Shown here piece after piece: positions 14,779 to 22,014 of a stretch of 22,014 nt of DNA. The stretch's first letter is position 1, and the number at the start of each line of letters is the position of its first letter. The position numbers and the translations under genes were made by a program. The DNA is taken from contig JASLXP010000736.1 of assembly GCA_030740295.1 (NCBI GenBank), forward strand, positions 1 to 22,014. Reading direction: 5' to 3'. Origin of the DNA: Planctomycetota bacterium (GTDB lineage: Bacteria; Planctomycetota; PUPC01; JACPCR01). The notes beneath the pieces are model-generated. The model worked only from the letters and a program-made list of their open reading frames with translations. It had not been told where the DNA came from and searched no databases.

Positions 14779-17700
14779 ATGATCTCATCCATGGCCTTTC
14801 TGATCCTGCTGTGCCACCTGCCTTCTGAGCTCGAGGCAGACTGGCCAACCTACGCGGCCGATATCAGGCGGAGCAATGAGACTGAGCAGGCTCTGAAACT
14901 TCCTTTGAAGGCGGCCTGGCGTTTCACAAGCGCGCAAGCTCCTGCTCCCGCGTGGCCTGAGCCGGTCAAGAATCTGAATCGGCTGGATTTCGATTACGCG
15001 CCGCAGCCGGTGATCGCGGAAGGGCTGGTCTGCTTCGGCTCTTCTTCCGACGACGCTGTTCGTGCTCTCGATCTGAAAACCGGCGAAGAGCGATGGCATT
15101 TCATCACGGGCGGCCCGGTCCGCTTTGCGCCTCAGATCTATGAAGGGAAGGCTTACTTTGGTTCGGATGACGGCTGGGTCTATTGCGTGGATGCCGGGAC
15201 AGGCGAGCTCGTCTGGAAATTCAATGCTGCGCCCATCGATGAACGTTTCCTGGGCAACGGCAGAATGATCTCGCGATGGCCCATCCGGACGAGCGTTCTT
15301 GTCGACAAGGGCGTCGTCTACTTTGCTGCGGGGATGTGGGCCGCGGAGGGGGTGTACGTCTATGCGCTGGGTGCGAAAAATGGAGCCGTTATCTGGTGCA
15401 ACGATACCAGCGGTACGATTGGCCTGATGGTAGCGCATGCAACCTTCTCGCTGACCGGCGTCAATCCCCAAGGTTACCTTCTTGCCACGGACGACACGCT
15501 TCTCGTACCTACGGGCAGGACTGCCCCTGCGGCATATGACCGCAAGACCGGCAAACTCCTTCATCACGATCCCGGCCATAAGAACAACGGTTTCGGCGGC
15601 ACCTGGCTGACTATTCGTGGCGACCGTTTCTTTGCATTCAGCAAGAACTTTTATAGCTCGCTCGGCGTCCGTGCAGCTTCGGTGAAGACGGGCAAGTTCT
15701 TCGATGCCAGGCATTCCGTGCCGCAGCACTCGGTCTTTTATCGAGAGAAGCAGTACTCTCTTTACGACGGCAAGACCTGCGTCGTCATCGGCAATCAGAG
15801 GGCCTACTCGATGAAGGCATTTGGCCTGATCAAATCAGGCGACCGGCTTGTCATCGGCCAGGATGGTTACGTCGAGATCACCAGGCACGATAAAGAAAGA
15901 ACGCTCTGGCGCGGGGATGTGAAGGGAAAAGCGAGGGGATTCGCCGTCGGCGGGGGCCGGCTTATCGTGACGACGGACTCGGGAGAGATCTCCTGCTTCG
16001 CAACTGATAAGTCAGTTGCTGGCGAGGCTTCAATCCACAGGCAGAAGCCTGAACAGGAAATCAGACCGGACGCTTCTTACGGTGGCGTGATGAGCGCCCT
16101 GAAATCCGCGGGTATTCATCAAGGCTACGCGCTCCTGCTTGGTGACGGCGATGCCGGCCTGGCGAGGACGCTCGCTGCGGCGACTGCTCTTCACTGCATC
16201 GTTGTGCTGCGTGATGAGTCGAAAGTGGCGAAGCTGCGCAACGAACTTCTCGTCACTTCATCCATTTACGGTTCGCGAATCCACGTTCATTTCGTCAAGG
16301 CAAACGGCCGGCTGCCATTCGCCCAATACTTTGCCAATGCCATCATCGTCCAGGGCAGACCGAATATCGAGGCTGACGAGTTATACCGTCTCTTGCGACC
16401 GCGGGGAGGGACGCTGCTGTTAACCGACCAGGGCAAGGATGATCCGAGCTACCTGAAAACCTCCAAAGTTCCAGCAGATGAAATCAAGCACGGAGACCAA
16501 CCCGTAAGAGTCGTTCGAGGCAAACTGCCCGGCGCGCTGGATTGGGATTCAGAAAAGCCGGTCGAGAATCGGGTGAAGTGGCCGCTGCGTCCTATCTGGT
16601 TCGGCGGCCCGGGTCCGGCACGGATGCTGAGCCGGAAGTATCGGAATCAGACGCTGGCCTTCGCGGATGGCAGATATTTCGTAATGGGTGAAGGGCACCT
16701 CATCGCGGTGGACGCCTACAACGGCCTGGAGCTCTGGAGCAAGACGATCCCAAGGCTGCGCTCGCTCAACGCGGACGCTACAAATGTCTATCTCCTCACC
16801 CCCTCAGGAGATGACGGCAAAGGCACGACCGCCATCATTCTCGATCCTGCTTCCGGCAGGGAAAAAGAACGAACAGAGATCCTCGACGAAATCCCCGAAC
16901 GATTCCGCAAATGGACGCGTCCCGGTGTGGATGCGTCCATTACTCGCGCAGCCAGGGCGCATCCACTCACCGGCACACGGATGCAAAAGGCATGGATGAA
17001 AGCGTTCGGTTGCTCGGGATACACCACCTCAGGGGCGAGTCTGTTCACCCGTTCCGGCGCACTCGGCATCTATGATTTCGAAGACGACAGCGGCATGCGA
17101 AACTTCGGCGGGCTCCGTCCCGCTTGCGGTTACAGCACGATTGCCGCGATGGGGCTCTGGATCGTCAACGAAGGCAGCAGCAGTTGCGAGTGTTCGTACA
17201 GCTATCAGACAAGCCTCGCCTTCGCTCCCGCAGAGCGTCGCCTGCAGGAAGATTGGGCCCTCTTCTACGATTGGCAGGCAGATTCTCTGGTCAGGCAAGC
17301 GGCTCTGAATCTCGGAGCGCCCGGAGACCGGCGTGATGAAAAGGGTTCGCTGTGGCTTGGATATCCTCGACCGCCGACCACAGAAATGCTGATGCCTAAA
17401 ACACCTGGCGGCAACTCCTGGATGAACATCCCCGGCGTCCCTCAGCAGAAGATGCCGCTGGCCATGGTGGTACCTCTCAAGCTCGAAGGCGCAGGCGGTC
17501 AGGCCATCGGCTCGACACTCCGGGGTGGGGCCTTCAGACTCAATGCCGAGCGCGTCCCAATCGCTGGAACGGACAAGCCCTGGATCTATGCCTCCTGCGT
17601 TCGAGGTATCCGCAAGGCAATCCTGGAACTGGATTTCATGCCGCAGATCGTTTTTGAATCCACCGCGAATCCGCCGAACCTGGATGGCCGGCTCGAGGAG

Positions 17701-18528
17701 GGCGAATGGGGCGAGCCGCAGTCCAATTTGCCCGACAGCAAAACGAAGGTCTTCCTCCGCTACGACAGAACGAATATCTATATCGCTTCGTTCCGGCCGC
17801 CTGTCATTAACCGGCTGGGTAAATACGGCTGGAACAAGAAAATGACCAGGCGGGATTCAGACGTGTACCGGGAGGACTCTTGGGAAATCTTTATAAGTGA
17901 CGCCAGATCGAAGCGCGTCGTCCACTTGGGGATTTCGGCAGGTGGGGCCCTCTTTGATGCGCTCGCAACGGAGAAACGCAACGGAGACAAGCGCTGGAAC
18001 GGCAACTGGACGAGCAAAGTATCGGCGGACGAAAAAGGGTTCGTGACCGAATCGGCCATCCCGTTGAGCGCCCTCTCTGGCGCCGGGCTCGACCCGGCCA
18101 CGCTATCCATAAATTTTCAGATCAATCGGCGGCACAACATTGGCGAAGCACTCATGGTCCTTGGCTACCACGGCCGCCCCCGCTGCGAAAATTTCGCACC
18201 GGCCGGTTTCGATGAGCCGCCGGAAAGAGGGAGCCGGTCATTCACCGTGAGTTTGCATTTTGCCGAGCTGGAAGATCTGCCCGTTGGTGCACGTGTCTTC
18301 AGTGTGAAGCTTCAGGACGAGGTCGTATTGAAGGATTTGGACATCCGGAAGGAGGCCGGCGGGACTCGGAAGGCGTTCACGAGAACTTTCACAGGGGTCC
18401 GGGCATCGAAATCATTGCGACTCGAGTTCTTACCAACAGCGGGATCCCTGAGGGCCGGCGCTGAGCCCCAGCTCAACGGGCTCGAAGTTTACGATGAAGG
18501 CTTCATGAGCAGGCATGAAGACCGCTGA
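14779..18528 (+). CDS. Giant exported PQQ-propeller protein with methyltransferase-like insert, CBM9-like and malectin-like modules
   Basis: A 1249-residue mosaic. Residues 1-20 (MISSMAFLILLCHLPSELEA) look like a signal peptide, though without a basic n-region. About 25-430 are PQQ-type beta-propeller blades (ALDLKTGEERWHF, VDAGTGELVWKF). At 434-555 a Rossmann-like insert resembles class I methyltransferases (ALLLGDGDAGLARTLAA; LPFAQYFANAIIV; LLRPRGGTLLL). Propeller repeats resume at about 605 (DAYNGLELWSK). Residues 740-815 hold a conserved Cys set: C745 (GCSGY), C783 (RPACGY), C803 and C805 (SSSCECSYSY). About 958-1140 is a CBM9/DOMON-like domain (NPPNLDGRLEEGEW), and 1150-1245 is malectin-like (SLHFAELE, LNGLEVYDE). 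Related proteins occur in planctomycete-like bacteria; their substrate is unknown to me. An upstream GTG at 14737 overlaps the RNB stop and could couple translation, but the signal peptide favours 14779. Confidence 0.85.
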   Translation: MISSMAFLILLCHLPSELEADWPTYAADIRRSNETEQALKLPLKAAWRFTSAQAPAPAWPEPVKNLNRLDFDYAPQPVIAEGLVCFGSSSDDAVRALDLKTGEERWHFITGGPVRFAPQIYEGKAYFGSDDGWVYCVDAGTGELVWKFNAAPIDERFLGNGRMISRWPIRTSVLVDKGVVYFAAGMWAAEGVYVYALGAKNGAVIWCNDTSGTIGLMVAHATFSLTGVNPQGYLLATDDTLLVPTGRTAPAAYDRKTGKLLHHDPGHKNNGFGGTWLTIRGDRFFAFSKNFYSSLGVRAASVKTGKFFDARHSVPQHSVFYREKQYSLYDGKTCVVIGNQRAYSMKAFGLIKSGDRLVIGQDGYVEITRHDKERTLWRGDVKGKARGFAVGGGRLIVTTDSGEISCFATDKSVAGEASIHRQKPEQEIRPDASYGGVMSALKSAGIHQGYALLLGDGDAGLARTLAAATALHCIVVLRDESKVAKLRNELLVTSSIYGSRIHVHFVKANGRLPFAQYFANAIIVQGRPNIEADELYRLLRPRGGTLLLTDQGKDDPSYLKTSKVPADEIKHGDQPVRVVRGKLPGALDWDSEKPVENRVKWPLRPIWFGGPGPARMLSRKYRNQTLAFADGRYFVMGEGHLIAVDAYNGLELWSKTIPRLRSLNADATNVYLLTPSGDDGKGTTAIILDPASGREKERTEILDEIPERFRKWTRPGVDASITRAARAHPLTGTRMQKAWMKAFGCSGYTTSGASLFTRSGALGIYDFEDDSGMRNFGGLRPACGYSTIAAMGLWIVNEGSSSCECSYSYQTSLAFAPAERRLQEDWALFYDWQADSLVRQAALNLGAPGDRRDEKGSLWLGYPRPPTTEMLMPKTPGGNSWMNIPGVPQQKMPLAMVVPLKLEGAGGQAIGSTLRGGAFRLNAERVPIAGTDKPWIYASCVRGIRKAILELDFMPQIVFESTANPPNLDGRLEEGEWGEPQSNLPDSKTKVFLRYDRTNIYIASFRPPVINRLGKYGWNKKMTRRDSDVYREDSWEIFISDARSKRVVHLGISAGGALFDALATEKRNGDKRWNGNWTSKVSADEKGFVTESAIPLSALSGAGLDPATLSINFQINRRHNIGEALMVLGYHGRPRCENFAPAGFDEPPERGSRSFTVSLHFAELEDLPVGARVFSVKLQDEVVLKDLDIRKEAGGTRKAFTRTFTGVRASKSLRLEFLPTAGSLRAGAEPQLNGLEVYDEGFMSRHEDR

Positions 18529-18554
18529 ATCGCAGGCTGTAATGACGTTCCGAA

Positions 18555-20249
18555 TCACAAAGTGGAAGCAGGATCCAGCCCTTTCAGTGATGTATCGAAA
18601 TCGACATCCAGTTTTTCCATGACTTCTTCAGCCGCGCGTATCCCGTTGAAGCACGCCTCCTCGAAGAGGGGAAGACCGGTCGCATCGCAGGAGGCGAAGA
18701 ACACCCGGCCGAACGGGCGCCGCCGTAATTCGCTGCTCTTTCCCCAGAGCGTGCCAGGATCGGGCCGAATCATTGCGTGGCCCCAACGATAGACGTCGAT
18801 GCGCTGCACGAGATCGGCCAGCTCGTCATCGGCTCGGGACAAGTCGTTCATGATGACGTTCACCCAGTCTTTGTGATTCCGATCCAGAAGACGACTGCGG
18901 GCGTCGTCCACTTTTTCAAAGAATGGCAAATAGTAAACAAGCACGGAAGGCGCATCGGTCTCGCGCTGCTCACGAATCTGATGATCGGCAACGATGTATC
19001 CGAGCGCGTCGCCCTTGTAGATCATGTTGTCCCACGCTGGCGGGTGAAAGACCTCCGTTGGCAGACGCTTCACATGAATCGCGGCCGTCAGCCAGGGCGT
19101 AAACGTGATTTCGGAAAAGACCTCTTTCTGTTCTTCGGGCAGATCGCGGATAACGAACGGCGCGGTGTGTTGTTTGGCGGCGAATACTACGGCTCGCGCG
19201 CGGACGCGATGACAGCTTTCCTTTCTTACGTCGTAATAACCGACTTCAGTACGTCCCTTTCTGTTTTCGATACTGAGTGCCAGGCAGCCGGTGCGCTTGT
19301 CTGCTATTCCTTCAGCCAGCTTCTGCACAAGAAAACCGTTCCCCGCCGTCCAGGTCATAGTGTGCGAGGGATATTCTTTATGGAGCCGTGGGTCGTAATT
19401 TCGGCAGGCGTGGTAATGGATGCCCGCCCACGCAGAAATAGTCTCGATGGTGCCGCCGTAATCGTCACGGCACGCGTAGTTGAGCTCCCAGTCGAGGCGA
19501 GGGGAGTTCCAGCCCTTGGATCGGATGTAGTCCTTGAATGAAATCTGGTCGAGCTTGAGGACGCGGGGATCTCGTGAGCTGTACATCACCGGCAAGGCGA
19601 AAGCGCGGCGGCCGTCACGCCCTTTGAAAAGGGTCCAGCGCAGCATGTCGTCCTCGAACTGCATCAGGACTTCCCGTTCCCACTCCGGCGCTTTCCAGTA
19701 GGGATTCCACTCCCGCCATTGTCCCTTCCAGAAGAGCCGTTCCTTTGGCCACTTCAGAGGATATTCATCCGGAATCTCGGGGAAGCCGCTTTTGTCAAAT
19801 CCGCGAATGACTCCGATGTCTTCGAGCACTTCGTTCAGGCAATCGGCTTCAGGCGGTGGAATATTCAGGTAGTGCGCAGCCCACGGAAACTCAGTGCCGT
19901 TTGCCTTGCCAAAAGAGGAAGTGCCGCCCAACCAGGGCTCGAGTTCGAGAACGCACAAGTTCTTTACACCGCTCTTCCGGAGCTTCCACGCCGCGCTCAG
20001 GCCGGAGATGCCACCTCCGACAATGGCGACCTCGAATCCTTCTTCAGGTTCTTCAGGGATCTTTGAAGCGAAGTCCGGTTGCCGCAAAAGGTGGCCGATT
20101 CTGAAACTTCCGCCGACGAATTCACCGGGAATATCGAATGACTTCGATGGTGGTGATTTCCAGCAGGAAGGGATGAGAGCCGCAGTGCTGCCTGCAGCAG
20201 CTAATCTGAGGAATGAACGACGTGAGGTGTGGTGGAGTGAACCAGGCAA
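18555..20249 (-). CDS. Tat-exported FAD-dependent amine-oxidase-like oxidoreductase, probable lipoprotein
   Basis: The N-terminus SRRSFLRLAAAGSTAALIPSC is a twin-arginine signal (RR at 10-11), and C29 in LIPSC could be a lipidation site, placing the folded, cofactor-loaded protein outside the cytoplasm. The FAD Rossmann motif is EVAIVGGGISGLSAAWKL (73-90), with an acidic ribose-binding residue in LCVLELEPWLGGTS. The C-terminal FAD segment is VFFASCDATGLPLFEEACFNGIRAAEEV. The family includes amine oxidases, phytoene desaturases and protoporphyrinogen oxidases; which reaction it performs cannot be told. The start is a TTG at 20249 with no ribosome site; it is accepted because a stop lies just upstream in frame and the Tat signal needs the residues. 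It follows the DUF4301 gene by 27 bases, so an operon is likely. It converges with the PQQ gene, leaving 26 bases between them. Confidence 0.88.
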   Translation of the reverse strand: MPGSLHHTSRRSFLRLAAAGSTAALIPSCWKSPPSKSFDIPGEFVGGSFRIGHLLRQPDFASKIPEEPEEGFEVAIVGGGISGLSAAWKLRKSGVKNLCVLELEPWLGGTSSFGKANGTEFPWAAHYLNIPPPEADCLNEVLEDIGVIRGFDKSGFPEIPDEYPLKWPKERLFWKGQWREWNPYWKAPEWEREVLMQFEDDMLRWTLFKGRDGRRAFALPVMYSSRDPRVLKLDQISFKDYIRSKGWNSPRLDWELNYACRDDYGGTIETISAWAGIHYHACRNYDPRLHKEYPSHTMTWTAGNGFLVQKLAEGIADKRTGCLALSIENRKGRTEVGYYDVRKESCHRVRARAVVFAAKQHTAPFVIRDLPEEQKEVFSEITFTPWLTAAIHVKRLPTEVFHPPAWDNMIYKGDALGYIVADHQIREQRETDAPSVLVYYLPFFEKVDDARSRLLDRNHKDWVNVIMNDLSRADDELADLVQRIDVYRWGHAMIRPDPGTLWGKSSELRRRPFGRVFFASCDATGLPLFEEACFNGIRAAEEVMEKLDVDFDTSLKGLDPASTL

Positions 20250-20276
20250 AGAATTAAGAAGCGCGGAATATCATTA

Positions 20277-21833
20277 CTAACCACGTGATGCGATATGCAC
20301 AGGTCTGAGAAGATCCAGAATAGTCTTTACTGGATTAAAATTACTGATTGGGACTTCCACGAAAATAGTAAGCCAGTTGGACATGCTGCCGTTCCAGAGC
20401 CCGGGCAGTTCCATGGTTAAGATTTCGTGCCCATCGGATTCTCTTTTATTAATAATGCCGGCGTCGTCATCTACGAAATCCTCGAGCGCGAATGGCCTTC
20501 CCCGGAAATCGTTCAATCCACAGGCAATTAATACTGGATTAAAATGTGTTGAGGCGCGCCAGATCGCGGCCTGATCTTCTGAGTTTAGATCAACCTGTAC
20601 CTTTTCCACGATTTGCCTTGAAATAGTTCCATCCTGAGACCTGATCCAGAAAGGGCCGCCACCCGGCTCGTCTTGATTAGGGACCATGCCGCATGCCCTG
20701 ATTGGTCTGTTCAAATAGTTGAATAGGTTTTTGGCTCGATCCGCGCCATTGTCGGTTTCTTCGTAACCGAACAGACTGTGTGCCTCCTTTTCTAACGTGT
20801 CCATGTCTGAGGGCAATAAGGGTTGTTTGTTCGAGGCATCCAGAGAAATGAGGATGTCTCTCACTCTCCGGATAGTTTTGTTCAGGACGCCGATGATCAG
20901 TTTTGACCATACCCAGGTTTCATGCGCCAACGCTTCAGGAACCACGTTGTCGATATTCTTGATGAAAACTATTTCTGACTGTAGTCGCTGAAGATTTCTC
21001 AACAGCGCACCGTGTCCGCCAGGTCTGAAAACAAGGCTGCCACCGTCATCTCTTATGGGCACATGTTCCGGCGTGACGACGATAGTGTCTGTGGACGGTT
21101 CCTGAATGGAAAGCGTCATGCGAGGATGGGGCGTCCTGGTATTGACCGGATGCTGCTCGAAAAGGCAACGGTGTTCTTCTGAGACGGTGCAATGGAGTTC
21201 GCCATCAGCGCCCGCGAGGGCCATTGTTTCTACAAGATGTTCTTCCAACGGGGTCCGAGGCTTTGCCCCGTGATGAAACTTCAGAAGAGCCTTGGGCAGG
21301 TTCTGATAATTGAGGCCCTCATCAGTGAGTAGCGTACGGAAGATAGAGGACAGTTCACCGGCCTCCTGTAAAGCGTCCAGAGAGTTTCCAGTAATTCGCT
21401 GCGCGGTGGCATCCCATTCTTCATAGAAAGCAAATTCCGATTTTCTTTCGAGCACATCAGCCACTGCACACTCCGCGTGCCTTGCATCATCGAGTGACGC
21501 TTCAGGCTTGCATGCCCACTGGAGTTCGCTGAACATCCTGGTCGCCGCTCCTGAGGCGGGGACGAATTTTTGGATTCTGTTTTCCGCAGCCGCGGCTTCT
21601 GCGGATGCGATCAATTCGGCATGGGACTGAGCAAGGATGCTCAATGGAGAGTCACCCGGAATCTGCCCGGATGCCTCGATGGGCAGAATACCATCACCGA
21701 CAGTGCAGGGCCGAACGAGCTCAGCAGGCTGAAATCCCCGCGTAAACAATTCCAGTTGCCGCTCGGCCTCGGCGAGTGAGATTCCCTTGGTCTCGAGTTG
21801 CCGGAGGTCTGGTTCGGTGAAAGGGGATGACAT
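20277..21833 (-). CDS. DUF4301 family protein, possible nucleotidyltransferase fold
   Basis: Recognised as DUF4301, a family I associate mainly with Bacteroidetes, from VPASGAATRMF (91-101), FRPGGHGALLRNLQ, EIVFIKNIDNVVPE, NRPIRACGMVPNQDEPGGGPFW and the C-terminal NFNPVKT region. The glycine-rich ASGAATRMF and the GGHGAL block recall the nucleotide-binding loops of sugar-nucleotide pyrophosphorylases, so a GT-A-like nucleotidyltransferase role is a reasonable but untested inference. Length (518) fits the family. No signal peptide or membrane segment is seen, so it is probably cytoplasmic. The ATG at 21833 is directly abutted by AAAAGG with no spacing, an unusual ribosome site. It is first in an apparent operon with the Tat FAD oxidoreductase. 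Confidence 0.88.
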   Translation of the reverse strand: MSSPFTEPDLRQLETKGISLAEAERQLELFTRGFQPAELVRPCTVGDGILPIEASGQIPGDSPLSILAQSHAELIASAEAAAAENRIQKFVPASGAATRMFSELQWACKPEASLDDARHAECAVADVLERKSEFAFYEEWDATAQRITGNSLDALQEAGELSSIFRTLLTDEGLNYQNLPKALLKFHHGAKPRTPLEEHLVETMALAGADGELHCTVSEEHRCLFEQHPVNTRTPHPRMTLSIQEPSTDTIVVTPEHVPIRDDGGSLVFRPGGHGALLRNLQRLQSEIVFIKNIDNVVPEALAHETWVWSKLIIGVLNKTIRRVRDILISLDASNKQPLLPSDMDTLEKEAHSLFGYEETDNGADRAKNLFNYLNRPIRACGMVPNQDEPGGGPFWIRSQDGTISRQIVEKVQVDLNSEDQAAIWRASTHFNPVLIACGLNDFRGRPFALEDFVDDDAGIINKRESDGHEILTMELPGLWNGSMSNWLTIFVEVPISNFNPVKTILDLLRPVHIASRG

Positions 21834-21920
21834 CCTTTTCAGTATCCATAGTGGCGCGAGAGGTTCTGAATAAGAGTTCAGTATTCGCTACCATGAGAAG
21901 TTGAAACTCTCCTTCGGCAC
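21834..21920. other. Upstream region of the DUF4301 gene
   Basis: Short noncoding stretch that should hold the DUF4301 promoter. I see no clear -35/-10 pair on the minus strand. Confidence 0.4.
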
Positions 21921-21924
21921 GAGC

Positions 21925-22014
21925 GGGGGTGGGGGGAAAGCGGGTTGGGGGGTAGGGGGGAGGGGGGGGGGGGGCCAAAACCCGCCAAAACGGAAGAAAA
22001 ACCCCCCCACACAC
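21925..22014. other. Low-complexity poly-G/poly-C contig end
   Basis: From about 21929 the plus strand is dominated by G-runs of three to twelve bases, then by short A and C runs, ending CACACAC. Composition is unlike the rest of the window and resembles sequencing or assembly noise at a contig end. The frame across it on minus, rich in Pro and Gly, is not credible. Confidence 0.75.

Noticed and set aside
14785..15729. 314-codon minus-strand open frame
   Set aside because: Antisense to the PQQ-propeller gene, whose plus-strand blades are clear.
21721..22014. 97-codon minus-strand frame at the right edge
   Set aside because: It depends on the low-complexity G/C tract and overlaps the DUF4301 start in another frame.

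Overview
The window is about 22 kb of chromosome-like bacterial DNA with moderately high GC. It encodes carbohydrate-handling enzymes, housekeeping nucleic-acid enzymes and large exported proteins. Several features recall Planctomycetota, Verrucomicrobiota and neighbouring candidate phyla: a very large PQQ-type propeller protein with an embedded methyltransferase-like segment and CBM9-like and malectin-like modules, a sialate O-acetylesterase-family relative, a GH127 enzyme, a Tat-exported FAD oxidoreductase and a DUF4301 protein. This placement is an inference from gene content, not a demonstrated affiliation. The right end runs into poly-G/poly-C low-complexity sequence and looks like a contig end.

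Layout, left to right. (1) Positions 1-42, minus: the first codons of a gene cut by the window edge, whose N-terminus resembles the start of a Cas3 HD domain. (2) 310-2957, minus: a recQ-anmK operon joined by a GTGA stop/start overlap. The RecQ is short and ends inside the zinc-binding module, and its upstream region carries a purine-rich tract and a heptamer tandem repeat. (3) 3477-5785, plus: a membrane-anchored degenerate GGDEF protein, then a Gfo/Idh/MocA oxidoreductase and a GNAT acetyltransferase that overlap each other. (4) 5839-9701: a GH127 beta-L-arabinofuranosidase-like gene and an unrecognised gene on minus, facing a sialate O-acetylesterase-family gene on plus that lacks its catalytic N-terminal half; the two open frames overlap head-to-head at 8355-8470. 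(5) 9940-12151, minus: xylose isomerase followed by a SAM methyltransferase, with a branched palindrome between them. (6) 12246-14740, plus: a PncC/CinA amidase, a tRNA-Cys with its own likely promoter inside the pncC 3' end, a strong intrinsic terminator, and an RNase II-family exoribonuclease that may be leaderless. (7) 14779-18528, plus: the giant PQQ-propeller protein. (8) 18555-21833, minus: a DUF4301 gene followed after 27 nt by a Tat-targeted FAD oxidoreductase.

The functional themes are sugar recycling and use (AnmK, GH127, XylA, Gfo/Idh oxidoreductase, the acetylesterase relative), RNA and DNA metabolism (RecQ, RNB exonuclease, tRNA-Cys) and periplasmic redox or carbohydrate binding (PQQ protein, FAD oxidoreductase). 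No complete CRISPR array, insertion sequence or prophage is visible.
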